Origin: Physcousia sp015060555
GTDB lineage: Bacteria > Bacteroidota > Bacteroidia > Bacteroidales > Bacteroidaceae
Length of the DNA: 64,000 nt
Reading direction: 5' to 3'
Assembly (NCBI GenBank): GCA_015060555.1
Contig: SUYG01000044.1
Location: forward strand, 62,001-126,000
Both the position numbers and the translations under genes were made by a program. Under the pieces are notes generated by a model. That model was given only the letters and a program-made list of their open reading frames with translations. It made no database searches and was not told the DNA's origin. This document shows, piece after piece, positions 23,217 to 30,669 of this stretch; within the stretch, counting starts at the first letter, position 1, and the number at the start of each line of letters is the position of its first letter.

Positions 23217-25991
23217 TCAATGAATCAGCACCTTCTTGCCATTGATGATGTAAACACCCCGAGGTAATTTACTATTTAAGGATTTACGATTTACGATTTG
23301 GCGGCCGCTCAAATCATAAATGGATTTTTCACTTTTCATTCTTTCATTGTTCACTTCCTCAATTCCATCCGCCAGCTCTGCAATCGCCTTCACCTCAGCA
23401 GCGGAGAGGGCGTAGTTGTAAACACGGAAGTCATCGATGTAGGCCGACATCAGCGGATCGCTGGTGTACTGGCTGCGACCGATGTAGTTGAAGGCAGGGT
23501 TGAAGTCGGCAGGACGGATGTCCATCTCGGTGCTCGTGGCCACAGCCTCACCGTTGACATAGACGGTGACAGCATTGCCGGCGAAGGTGACAGCGACGTG
23601 GTACCACTTCTTGGTCGTGAAGGCCGAGGGCAAATCCAGCCGCTGCTCAGCACCACCGTTCTTGATGGCCAGGCGCGGTTTGCTGTTGTCTGAATTCTTG
23701 TAGGTCAGGAAGACATAGTGGTCCGTGTCGGAGCCGAAGTCAAAGACACGCTGCCAGTTGCTGGTGCTGCGGAAGTCCACCCAGGTGGCGATGGTCAGCT
23801 CGCGGTGGTTGGCGATAGTTGAGGGCAGCTGTGCGAACTTGGCTGTGGTGCTACTGAGCTGCAGTGACTTACCCACCTTACCGGTGCCCTGCGACAACTT
23901 ACCGAGGATGGCGGCATGGTTGCCGTGGGGCGTCGTGTCCACGAGGCTGTCACCTGAGATCTGCATGATGCAGGCGTGTTTGTTCGTGGCCTTGCAGACA
24001 ACAGTAGCCGAAGCCGCAGAGCGATTCAAACTCTTATCCACGGTTTGCACGCGATAGGTGTAAGTGGTACTGGGGTCAACAGTATTGTCGATGTAGGCAT
24101 TGCCGACAACATTGTTGTGGATTGTGAACCAATGGTTGCCGTCGATCGAGCGCTGCACGATGTACTCATTGGCATCTTTGTCCTCTGGGGCTGTCCATGT
24201 CAGGAGAACACCGGCCGGCAGCGGCGTGGCATCCACGTCGGCAGGCGGCTGCGGTGCCACCATATCCGTGGTCACGTCGGCAGGCACAAGCCTCCACTGC
24301 TGTGTGAAGTCACCGGTGAACTTTCCTTGTATCACCGTACGTCCGCTGCGCGTTACCTGAGTGGCGGTGCCGGGTGTCACCTGCATACAGAGGGCACTGT
24401 GCTTGCTGCGGATATAGAACCATCCGTCCCCGGCATATTCGAAGTACCATTTCTCGTTGTCGCCAGGTGCCGTGTTCTCCCACAGGATAAGACGGCCGCC
24501 ATCCAACAGCGACCAGTTCTCTACGTCGGGACGCAGCTTGGGATTCTTGACATTGTCGAAGCGGAAGTAGGTGAAGTCGCCGCCGACGTTGGTGGAATCG
24601 GGCGTGATGATCCACCGCTGAGCCTGACTGGTCGTAGCCTTCTGCTGTGTCATCACCGTTCCCGGCGTCAGCGAGTTGGTGTTGGGGGCCAGGAGATGTC
24701 CGCTCGCACGGTTCATGATTTTATAGACAGCAGGCTGTGTGGGCAGTGCAGGCATAATGTCGTCGCCCCCCTGGATGTTCACCAGGCCCTCGGCATTGGT
24801 GCAGTGGTGCTCCTGTTCTGAGTCGTAGCCAGCACCATTGGGCCATCCCGGCGTGGTGACGATGTACTCACGCGTGGGACCTATACCATTATAGAAGACA
24901 TCGCGGTCAAGTGAAGCAAAGCGGAAGGTGGTCTTTCCGGCCTGACGCTCGCTGGTGCCGACGAAGCCCTGCACGTCACAGCCTTCCTTGTAGCTCTCCG
25001 GATGGCGATAGACCGCTGCCGCCGTCCAGCGGCCACGGTTCTCGGCATAGGCCAGTCGGGTGCCGCGCTCCGCCTTCATGAACTGACTGCGTGTGTGGTC
25101 ACAGGTGCCCCACCAGATACCTTTCGTCAGACCGTATTCTACGCCCACCATGCACTCCATGGTGTTGTGCAGCTCGTCGCCGACACCGACCTTTCCGTCT
25201 GCCGTCACCTTCTGAAAGAACGAGGCGTAGTTGTCAAAGGAGCCTGCCAACTGGTGTGTGTTGCCCTCATCAAGATAGTCCTTGCTGTAGTCGTACCACG
25301 CCCAGGCGGGATCGCAGTTCAGCGTATTGCCGCCGCAGAGCTTCACGTTCTTGAAATCCTCGGCATAAGCCGCATCCTCGCGGAAGAGGCGACAAATCTC
25401 GCGCATCTCAGCCTTGGAGCCCTGATGCCAGCCCCACGTCAGCCCCTCGCCGTAGTCGGGTTCGTTGAAGGGCGATACGCTGACAACCGACACGCCCTTG
25501 CTCTCCACATATTTCTTCGTGGCCGCAATCAGCGCAGCCCAGCGTGGAGCAAAGACATTCGTTTGTTCTTCTGACCTGTAAATATGGTACCAGTCGATGA
25601 CGCCGGCAGCCTGGTCGGAGTTGAGGTTGACAGGTGTCGAAGGCGCCCACTTCTTCAACATATTCAGGCGAATGTCCAATGTGTCCTTCTGTCCCTTGGC
25701 GAGTGTGCCGTCAGTGACAGGGTGTGTCGTCTGGAAGCTGATGCGTACGATGTCTATCAGGTCCAAGCCGGCGTAGTTCACCCCGCGGGCGAGATTACCC
25801 TCGTTAATCCAGGCCAGATCCAGTCCCCATGAGATGGGCGGAAGCTTCGTCCCCGGGTCGTCAATGCGATAAGGAATGGAGGTATGGGGCACTTCATTGG
25901 CTACGATATTGGATGCTCCTGACATCACCTGTGACATCAGGGTTTGCGTGGCTGCAAAGCAGACTGCCAGCAGGAGGAGAGACCTCTTCAT
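23217..25991 (-). CDS. Secreted multidomain glycoside hydrolase-like protein (RICIN, FN3, LamG, sorting tail)
   Basis: A 924-residue exported protein with a signal peptide of about 20 residues (ending in LMSQ). The first half looks like a clan-A glycoside hydrolase of the GH30 kind: SVSPFNEPDYG near 172-181 holds the likely acid/base E177. A RICIN-like carbohydrate-binding domain (about 420-580), a fibronectin type III domain (about 590-680) and a LamG/concanavalin-like domain (about 690-865) follow. The C-terminus, YDLSGRQ...PRGVYIINGKKVLIH, resembles the sorting tail of proteins exported by the type IX system or a related route. Inside that tail about a dozen residues are encoded by a heptamer repeat (23268-23302). 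The substrate is probably a complex glycan. The enzyme family assignment is tentative. Confidence 0.75.
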   Translation of the reverse strand: MKRSLLLLAVCFAATQTLMSQVMSGASNIVANEVPHTSIPYRIDDPGTKLPPISWGLDLAWINEGNLARGVNYAGLDLIDIVRISFQTTHPVTDGTLAKGQKDTLDIRLNMLKKWAPSTPVNLNSDQAAGVIDWYHIYRSEEQTNVFAPRWAALIAATKKYVESKGVSVVSVSPFNEPDYGEGLTWGWHQGSKAEMREICRLFREDAAYAEDFKNVKLCGGNTLNCDPAWAWYDYSKDYLDEGNTHQLAGSFDNYASFFQKVTADGKVGVGDELHNTMECMVGVEYGLTKGIWWGTCDHTRSQFMKAERGTRLAYAENRGRWTAAAVYRHPESYKEGCDVQGFVGTSERQAGKTTFRFASLDRDVFYNGIGPTREYIVTTPGWPNGAGYDSEQEHHCTNAEGLVNIQGGDDIMPALPTQPAVYKIMNRASGHLLAPNTNSLTPGTVMTQQKATTSQAQRWIITPDSTNVGGDFTYFRFDNVKNPKLRPDVENWSLLDGGRLILWENTAPGDNEKWYFEYAGDGWFYIRSKHSALCMQVTPGTATQVTRSGRTVIQGKFTGDFTQQWRLVPADVTTDMVAPQPPADVDATPLPAGVLLTWTAPEDKDANEYIVQRSIDGNHWFTIHNNVVGNAYIDNTVDPSTTYTYRVQTVDKSLNRSAASATVVCKATNKHACIMQISGDSLVDTTPHGNHAAILGKLSQGTGKVGKSLQLSSTTAKFAQLPSTIANHRELTIATWVDFRSTSNWQRVFDFGSDTDHYVFLTYKNSDNSKPRLAIKNGGAEQRLDLPSAFTTKKWYHVAVTFAGNAVTVYVNGEAVATSTEMDIRPADFNPAFNYIGRSQYTSDPLMSAYIDDFRVYNYALSAAEVKAIAELADGIEEVNNERMKSEKSIYDLSGRQIVNRKSLNSKLPRGVYIINGKKVLIH
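23268..23302. repeat. Heptamer array inside the coding sequence of the sorting tail
   Basis: Five 7-base units (TTTACTA, TTTAAGG, ATTTACG, ATTTACG, ATTTGGC) lie within the hydrolase gene. The minus strand reads them as IVNRKSLNSK between GRQ and LPRG, splitting a tail that is usually continuous in related proteins. Confidence 0.8.
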
Positions 25992-25995
25992 AGGA

Positions 25996-26733
25996 TTAAT
26001 GTATGTTCGTGTAAAACTTATCGTAATTATTCTCGTCGGCTGCCTTCAAGCTTCGGATATGGCGGGCACAGAGCTTACGCATCTCATTGCAGAAGAGCAG
26101 CAGCGCAACAGCAAAGAATCCGCCCACCTGCGGCGTCACCTCAAGCGACATGAGGATACCGTCGTAGATGCCGTGGGCAAGCACGGGAGCCAGCAACATA
26201 AGAATCTTGTTGCGGTGCACGTTCCGGCCAAAGTGTACCAGGCTGAAGTAGTAACCCATGATGACGGCGAAGAAGAAGTGCGCCGGCACAGCGAGCAGTG
26301 CCCTCATGATGGCCGTCACCGCCCAGGCATCACCCGCATTGAAGACATACATGATATTCTCCACTCCTGCAAAACCCAACCCGATGCACACGGCATAGAC
26401 GATGCCGTCGAAATACTCGTCGAAGTACGGGTTCTTGCGCAGCAGCAGCCACAGGAAAAACAGTTTGGAAGCCTCTTCGGGAAGGGCGGCAGCACCGAAA
26501 GCGTAGAGGACAGCACCGATGGCATTGTCGTAAGCTCCGGGAACCAGGCCGGAGGCGAGCAGGGGAGCCGAAATGAGAAACGAGCCGAAGACGGAGAGGA
26601 CACCATAGAGAACACCCTTGGCAAGCAGGGGAGCAGGTTCAGGATTTTCCTTGTCGCGAATCAGAATGATTATCAGCAGGATGACAGCAGGCAGCAAGGC
26701 TGCAGTCAGGATGATGGTGGCAGAAGGACTCAT
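25996..26733 (-). CDS. PrsW-family intramembrane metalloprotease
   Basis: A 245-residue polytopic membrane protein with about seven to eight hydrophobic segments. It shows the PrsW/CPBP-like signature residues: ALPEEASK near 83-90 (EExxK-like), GFAGVENI near 123, and LAHGIYDG near 205. PrsW proteins cleave membrane-bound regulators such as anti-sigma factors. The ATG at 26733 starts at the family N-terminus, and an upstream ATG would add an unrelated basic stretch. It lies on the same strand as the secreted hydrolase and ends five bases past its upstream neighbour's start region, so the two are probably cotranscribed (prsW first). Confidence 0.83.
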   Translation of the reverse strand: MSPSATIILTAALLPAVILLIIILIRDKENPEPAPLLAKGVLYGVLSVFGSFLISAPLLASGLVPGAYDNAIGAVLYAFGAAALPEEASKLFFLWLLLRKNPYFDEYFDGIVYAVCIGLGFAGVENIMYVFNAGDAWAVTAIMRALLAVPAHFFFAVIMGYYFSLVHFGRNVHRNKILMLLAPVLAHGIYDGILMSLEVTPQVGGFFAVALLLFCNEMRKLCARHIRSLKAADENNYDKFYTNIH

Positions 26734-26899
26734 AAAGGGGCGATGGTTTGGAAGCCGGAATATCAAATATTTATGTTCGCGCCACGTGGGGCATAGGCAC
26801 CTAATCGCGTACAAAGTAAGCAAAAACTTTGCGCCGCACCAAATTTTTGCCGAGAAAAGTGCTATGAAAGTGCAACTTTACATTTTCTTGCAGAAAAAA

Positions 26900-26931
26900 T
26901 TTGCGCGGAACACAGATTGGCTCTATCTTTG
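26900..26931 (+). promoter_or_regulatory. Promoter of the structured RNA candidate
   Basis: TTTG at 26900-26903 and TATCTTTG at 26924-26931 are 20 bases apart, an ideal -33/-7 pair. Confidence 0.8.
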
Positions 26932-26937
26932 CACCAC

Positions 26938-27152
26938 GAAACAAGACGTTCTTTGACACATCACCATAGCCGCATCGGTTTGATCGGGAGACTCATCAAT
27001 AATAACAAGAAAACCGAGAAAGTTTCGCTTTCCAATGGCGGGCTGCGCCCTTCGGGGTAACCTCTTCACGGAGGCCGGCAGATTACAAAGGGAGCGGGCA
27101 CTCAAATCATTCATACTCGGAGTTCTCATCACAATCACCGATGCGGTTTTTT
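26938..27152 (+). ncRNA. Structured non-coding RNA candidate, about 215 nt
   Basis: The stretch has its own promoter and ends in a run of six T. A perfect 10-base long-range stem, CCGCATCGGT at 26970-26979 with ACCGATGCGG at 27137-27146, closes the molecule just before the T-run. Inside are GAGACTC/GAGTTCTC next to that stem, GAAAG-TTTCG-CTTTC at 27018-27031, CCC-TTCG-GGG near 27048-27057, and CCTC-TTCACG-GAGG near 27061-27074. No convincing reading frame exists on this strand. The length and long closing stem resemble 6S RNA, but I do not see enough to name it. Confidence 0.6.
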
Positions 27153-27173
27153 GTGTCCGAGCATCAAGAACAA

Positions 27174-27365
27174 TCAAGCCAATAAACGTTTGAATGCCAA
27201 TAGTTTCTCCTCCACTTCTTCATCTGTCAGTTCAGGGCGATCCTCCCGCAGCCATTGCCGGAAAGCCTGCTCCATTCTGGCCCGCATCATCGTTTGTCCC
27301 ATCTTCAGTCCGCTGGCATAAGGTGTATGCGGCAGCAGTGCTCTGTTGAAATTTCCGTCGCTCAT
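27174..27365 (-). CDS. Small conserved-looking protein of unknown function
   Basis: A 63-residue protein with no motif I recognise. The N-terminal half is polar with LPHTPYASGLKMGQ, and the second half is predicted helical, with alternating charged and hydrophobic residues (MEQAFRQWLREDRP, TDEEVEEKLLAFKRLL). It has a good -7 box 29 bases before the ATG and converges on the structured RNA. The promoter and the amphipathic helices support a real gene. Confidence 0.6.
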   Translation of the reverse strand: MSDGNFNRALLPHTPYASGLKMGQTMMRARMEQAFRQWLREDRPELTDEEVEEKLLAFKRLLA

Positions 27366-27393
27366 CAGATTCTTTTTTGTTTGTTTTCGGGTG

Positions 27394-27401
27394 CAAAAGT
27401 A
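27394..27401 (-). promoter_or_regulatory. Promoter -7 box of the small gene
   Basis: On the minus strand TACTTTTG matches the -7 consensus, 29 bases before the ATG at 27365. Confidence 0.65.
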
Positions 27402-27497
27402 GCAAAAAAGCGAAAGACAGAAGCGTAAAAAGTAAAAAATTACGTCCTTTTCCGTAAAAACTTACAACTTGAAACCTTCTACTTGAAACTATTTACG

Positions 27498-27505
27498 TAC
27501 CTTTG
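27498..27505 (+). promoter_or_regulatory. Promoter -7 box of the amidase gene
   Basis: TACCTTTG lies 27 bases before the ATG at 27532. Confidence 0.75.
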
Positions 27506-27531
27506 CGCCCATAAGGAGTAAAAGAACTTTC

Positions 27532-28716
27532 ATGAGACGCTTTCTATTTGTTTTAGTAAGCCTGCTGTGGGTGTGCCATGTGTGTGCAGCCAAGAAGGTT
27601 GTGTGGGTTATCGATGCCGGACACGGCGGTCACGATGTAGGCTGCGAATTCGGCACTGTGTATGAAAAAGATATCACGCTGGCCGTGGCCAAGGAGCTGG
27701 GGCGTCTGGTAAAGCAGAACATGAGGGACATCAAGGTGATTTACACACGCGAAAAGAACACCACCCTCTCGCTGCAGCAGCGCTGCGACATCGCCAACAG
27801 GAACGGTGCCCAGCTCTTCATCTCCATCCACGTCAACTCTGCTCCTAACCTCTTCGCCCGCGGCACAGAGTCGTTCTTTGCCACCAATGTCCCCATGAAA
27901 GGCAGTCAGGCCGGCAAGAGTGAGCTGCTGGCACTGCTATTGCAGAAGCATTATCTCAAGAACGGACGCGAAGTGAGTCGCGGCGTAAAGAAGCGCGAGC
28001 TCTACGTCTGCGAGCACACCAATATGCCCAGCGTCCTCACGGAAGTAGGCTTCATCACCAACTCCGCAGAGCGCAACTACATCAGTTCCAAGGAGGGACA
28101 GGCCGAGCTGGCGAAATCCATCTACAACGCCCTCAGCGAGTGGAATGAGATTACGAAGAACGGAAAGGTGCCGCAGAGCACCCTGCGCAACCTGCGCTTC
28201 TCGCACTTCGCTCCCCGCACCGACACCTCCTCGAAGAACGCTGCCGCCCTCGCTGCTGCCGCCAACCAGAAAGCTTCGGAAGCAGACAAGCGGGCCAAGG
28301 CGGCGGCTGAAGCCAAGGCCATCGCCGAAGCCCAGGCTGAAGCGCTGGCCGAGGCACAGGCTACAGCACAGAGCGAGCCCCAGAACCAGACACCCGTTGA
28401 GACCATCGCCGAGACGCCTGCCGACACAGCAACCGCTGCCTCCACCTATTTCGCCATTCAGCTCATGAACACCGCAGCGCCCATCAAGGAAGGCGACGCA
28501 CGCCTGAAGGGTTTCCAGGGCGTGCGCTTCATCCCCTCCAACGGACGGTTCAAGGGCATCTTCAGCCACTCCGACAGCTATCTGGACATCAAGAACGAGT
28601 TGGTGGAAGTGCGCGAGACCTTCCCCGAAGCCTTCATCGTTGCTTTCCGCGGCAACCAGCAGATCACAACGGCCGAGGCCCTTAACCTGCGTAGCCCCAA
28701 GCCCATCGAACGTTAA
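27532..28716 (+). CDS. N-acetylmuramoyl-L-alanine amidase (Amidase_3) with SPOR-like tail
   Basis: A 394-residue exported zinc amidase that cleaves the peptide from peptidoglycan glycan strands. A signal peptide (about 1-20, ending HVCAA) is followed by the catalytic domain with zinc ligands in VIDAGHGGHD near 27-36, the glutamate of YEKDITL, a histidine in ISIHVNS near 102 and the catalytic glutamate in VLTEVGFITN near 172. A lysine- and alanine-rich coiled-coil linker (about 240-285) and a C-terminal region (about 305-380) that looks like a divergent SPOR domain follow. It would act in the periplasm during cell separation. Confidence 0.88.
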   Translation: MRRFLFVLVSLLWVCHVCAAKKVVWVIDAGHGGHDVGCEFGTVYEKDITLAVAKELGRLVKQNMRDIKVIYTREKNTTLSLQQRCDIANRNGAQLFISIHVNSAPNLFARGTESFFATNVPMKGSQAGKSELLALLLQKHYLKNGREVSRGVKKRELYVCEHTNMPSVLTEVGFITNSAERNYISSKEGQAELAKSIYNALSEWNEITKNGKVPQSTLRNLRFSHFAPRTDTSSKNAAALAAAANQKASEADKRAKAAAEAKAIAEAQAEALAEAQATAQSEPQNQTPVETIAETPADTATAASTYFAIQLMNTAAPIKEGDARLKGFQGVRFIPSNGRFKGIFSHSDSYLDIKNELVEVRETFPEAFIVAFRGNQQITTAEALNLRSPKPIER

Positions 28717-28722
28717 CCCCCT

Positions 28723-28792
28723 CAACCATAAACCCTCAACCATAAACCCTCAACCATCAACCATCAACCCTCAACCTTCAGCCCTCAACCAT
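28723..28792 (+). repeat. Heptanucleotide array (CAACCAT/AAACCCT/CAACCCT)
   Basis: Ten consecutive 7-base units fill the whole spacer between the amidase gene and the next start codon. An open frame runs through them, but its product is only translated repeat. Confidence 0.9.
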
Positions 28793-28804
28793 CACCCCCC
28801 CCCC

Positions 28805-29542
28805 ATGGACCAGCACTACCATCCCGTCATCTACCAGCGTCTGCGCCAGCTCTTTGACACTGCCGACTGGGAAGCCCTCGCCCCTTACCTCGAAGGCCTC
28901 TCCCACTCGCATTTCCGCACGGCAGGCTACCTCATCGGCGAACGTCTGCTCACGGATGTCAGCGCCGCAGACTTCTGGCAGGTTGCCACGCGCCTCATCC
29001 TGTGGCAGCCCAAAGCCTTCACGGTGACGATGGCCAAGGCTGCCGCCCTGCGCTTTCACGAGGGAACGCTAAGCCTCGACGATGCCGGCTTCCAGACGCT
29101 GGCCGATGCCCTGCGCGACGACCGCCACAACCTCGACCGTCAGAAGCTGTTGATGCAGTGGCTGCCCGTCATCAAGTCCCCCGAGACGATGGAACAGCTG
29201 TTCACCGCCCTCGGCATCCACGACAGCCGCCGTCGCGTGGACTTCCTCCTGCACACCAGCGGCCTCGTGGCCGCCTTCGTGCTGCTGCGCACACTCCGCT
29301 TCGAGGAGCACGACAGCGACTACCTCACCACTGTCTGCCGCCAGCTGATGCACCGTGCCTCCACCCTCTCCCACTCCACGGGTCAGGCCGATAGCCTCAG
29401 CTTCAACATGGCCAGCCTGCTGCGCACCTATTTCGACCTCCCCGACCTTCGCGGCACCTTCTCCCTCACGCTGGAGCCCTACGAGCTCTCCCGCCTCGAC
29501 ACCGACTTCGACGTCTTCCGCCGCGCCATCACAAAAGTCTAA
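28805..29542 (+). CDS. Conserved hypothetical protein, helical repeat-like
   Basis: A 245-residue protein of unknown function, rich in leucine, alanine and short helices with no signal peptide or membrane segment. It reads like an all-helical cytosolic protein. A track of C lies just before the ATG, which itself follows the heptamer array, so no classical ribosome binding site is present. It probably shares a transcript with the amidase gene. I do not recognise the family. Confidence 0.7.
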   Translation: MDQHYHPVIYQRLRQLFDTADWEALAPYLEGLSHSHFRTAGYLIGERLLTDVSAADFWQVATRLILWQPKAFTVTMAKAAALRFHEGTLSLDDAGFQTLADALRDDRHNLDRQKLLMQWLPVIKSPETMEQLFTALGIHDSRRRVDFLLHTSGLVAAFVLLRTLRFEEHDSDYLTTVCRQLMHRASTLSHSTGQADSLSFNMASLLRTYFDLPDLRGTFSLTLEPYELSRLDTDFDVFRRAITKV

Positions 29543-29549
29543 ATACAAT

Positions 29550-29598
29550 GAAAAGTGAAAAGTGAAAAGTGAAAAATGAAAAGTGAAAAATGAAAAGT
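29550..29598 (+). repeat. Heptanucleotide array (GAAAAGT/GAAAAAT)
   Basis: Seven consecutive 7-base units begin eight bases after the preceding stop codon. They are followed by an inverted partner, ACCTTTTCACTTTTA, so the RNA could fold back on itself. Confidence 0.85.
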
Positions 29599-29620
29599 TC
29601 ACCTTTTCACTTTTAACTCA

Positions 29621-29656
29621 AGAAAGGCAGCTCCTTGCGGAACTGCCTTTCTTTTG
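29621..29656. terminator. Bidirectional terminator
   Basis: Perfect 10-base arms AGAAAGGCAG (29621-29630) and CTGCCTTTCT (29643-29652) are followed by TTTG on the plus strand. It can end both the plus-strand hypothetical gene and the minus-strand tRNA/SRP transcript. Confidence 0.85.
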
Positions 29657-29658
29657 AG

Positions 29659-29732
29659 AGCCTCTTGTCGGATTCGAACCAACGACACCGAGATTACAAA
29701 TCACGTGCTCTGGCCAACTGAGCTAAAGAGGC
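29659..29732 (-). tRNA. tRNA-Thr (anticodon TGT)
   Basis: Minus-strand cloverleaf: acceptor GCCTCTT with AAGAGGC, D stem GCTC/GAGC, anticodon loop TTTGTAA giving TGT, and T arm GTTGG TTCGAAT CCGAC. One mismatch is seen in the middle of the anticodon stem. Confidence 0.93.
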
Positions 29733-29739
29733 GGGTGGG

Positions 29740-29868
29740 AAAGCGATCTGCATCGCGCCGCTACAACCAACTACCCTTGCTGCGGTCAAGCCCTGGGGGA
29801 TTCGAAGGGAGCTGGCCGTACAGGACTTTCCCATGTCTGCTGTACGTAGCGCTCTACTCTTAGGCAAC
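29740..29868 (-). ncRNA. ffs: Signal recognition particle RNA (4.5S-like)
   Basis: On the minus strand the segment CAGGGCTTGACCGCAGCA followed by AGGGTAG (29771-29795) is the Ffh-binding hairpin with its asymmetric loop and GCAGCAAGGG strand. It is closed by CCAGCT pairing with AGTTGG. Outer pairing GCTAC/GTAGC extends the rod, and GCGAT-GCAG-ATCGC with TTTC follows at the 3' end. The RNA joins Ffh to target membrane proteins. Ends are approximate. It lies between tRNA-Ser and tRNA-Thr on one transcript. Confidence 0.82.
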
Positions 29869-29876
29869 CTGTTCTG

Positions 29877-29964
29877 CGGAGAGACCGGGATTCGAACCCG
29901 GGATACGCTTTTGACGTATACACGCTTTCCAGGCGTGCCTCTTCAGCCACTCGAGCATCTCTCC
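29877..29964 (-). tRNA. tRNA-Ser (anticodon GGA)
   Basis: Minus-strand cloverleaf with acceptor GGAGAGA/TCTCTCC, the long variable arm typical of serine tRNA, anticodon stem CACGC/GCGTG around CTGGAAA, and T arm CCGGG TTCGAAT CCCGG. Confidence 0.95.
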
Positions 29965-29991
29965 AAGTGTGCTGTTTGAGTTTTGCGGCTG

Positions 29992-30023
29992 CAAAGGTAA
30001 TGCATTTCTTTGATGTGGCCAAA
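29992..30023 (-). promoter_or_regulatory. Promoter of the tRNA-Ser / SRP RNA / tRNA-Thr unit
   Basis: On the minus strand TTTG (30020-30023) and TACCTTTG (29992-29999) are 20 bases apart. Transcription would run through all three RNAs to the terminator at 29621. Confidence 0.8.
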
Positions 30024-30125
30024 CGTTTTCGCAAAAAAGTGTGTAAAAAAATAGAAAGAAATAGAAAACGAGCGTTCTACAATGAGATTCTTATAGAAAA
30101 AAGCGGTGGTTTGGCGAATTTGTTG

Positions 30126-30133
30126 TACCTTTG
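30126..30133 (+). promoter_or_regulatory. Promoter -7 box of the kor operon
   Basis: TACCTTTG lies 21 bases before the ATG of the first gene. Confidence 0.7.
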
Positions 30134-30153
30134 CGCCCGCTAAAATAAATTTA

Positions 30154-30354
30154 ATGAGCACCGAAGAATCCAAAGCACGGGCACAACAGCTCTACATTCA
30201 GGGTAACACCTTCCGCAAACAACAGCAGTGGGCCGAGGCTTTGAACGCCTACGAGGCCGCTACGGCGCTTGACCCCGAGTCGCCGGCTGCCACCGCACGC
30301 CAGATGCTCATGAACATCATGGAGTATTACTGCAAAGAATACTACAATCCTTGA
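30154..30354 (+). CDS. Small TPR-like protein at the head of the kor operon
   Basis: A 66-residue protein containing one and a half tetratricopeptide-like helices (AQQLYIQGNTFRKQQQWAEA followed by LNAYEAATALDPESP). It starts right behind the promoter and is followed by the ferredoxin gene. An equivalent small TPR gene is, as far as I recall, common before this operon in Bacteroidales, but this is from memory. It may assist assembly of the oxidoreductase complex (inference). Confidence 0.75.
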   Translation: MSTEESKARAQQLYIQGNTFRKQQQWAEALNAYEAATALDPESPAATARQMLMNIMEYYCKEYYNP

Positions 30355-30431
30355 GTGATTGCAGCATAATATTTAAGGTAATAAGATACTAAGGATTCGA
30401 GAATTAAGAATTTAACATAAGATTTATCAGA

Positions 30432-30665
30432 ATGGCAAAAATGAAAGGAGCGATAGTCGTCAACACAGAGCGCTGCAAGGGTTGCAGTCTCTGCGTGGTG
30501 GCTTGTCCGCTCGACTTAATCCAATTGGCTGACAAGAAAGTCAACCGCCGCGGCTACCGCTTCGTGGAGCAGGTCAACGCCGAGGCTTGCACTGGCTGCA
30601 CGTCGTGCGCTATCGTGTGTCCGGACGGATGCATTACTGTGTATCGTAAGAAAATGGAAAATTAA
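30432..30665 (+). CDS. korD: 2-oxoacid:ferredoxin oxidoreductase delta subunit (4Fe-4S ferredoxin)
   Basis: A 77-residue ferredoxin-type subunit with two CxxCxxCxxxCP cluster motifs, CKGCSLCVVACP near 15-26 and CTGCTSCAIVCP near 53-64. It would pass electrons from the thiamin-diphosphate subunit to external ferredoxin. It is the first oxidoreductase gene of the operon and ends four bases before the alpha subunit. Confidence 0.93.
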   Translation: MAKMKGAIVVNTERCKGCSLCVVACPLDLIQLADKKVNRRGYRFVEQVNAEACTGCTSCAIVCPDGCITVYRKKMEN

Positions 30666-30669
30666 CAGT

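Noticed and set aside
26923..27177. 84-residue minus-strand frame opposite the structured RNA
   Set aside because: Overlaps the RNA candidate and its promoter, has no promoter of its own and no protein-like pattern.
28640..28804. Upstream extension of the 245-residue hypothetical protein
   Set aside because: The extension overlaps the amidase gene and the CAACCAT array; the ATG at 28805 begins a normal protein.
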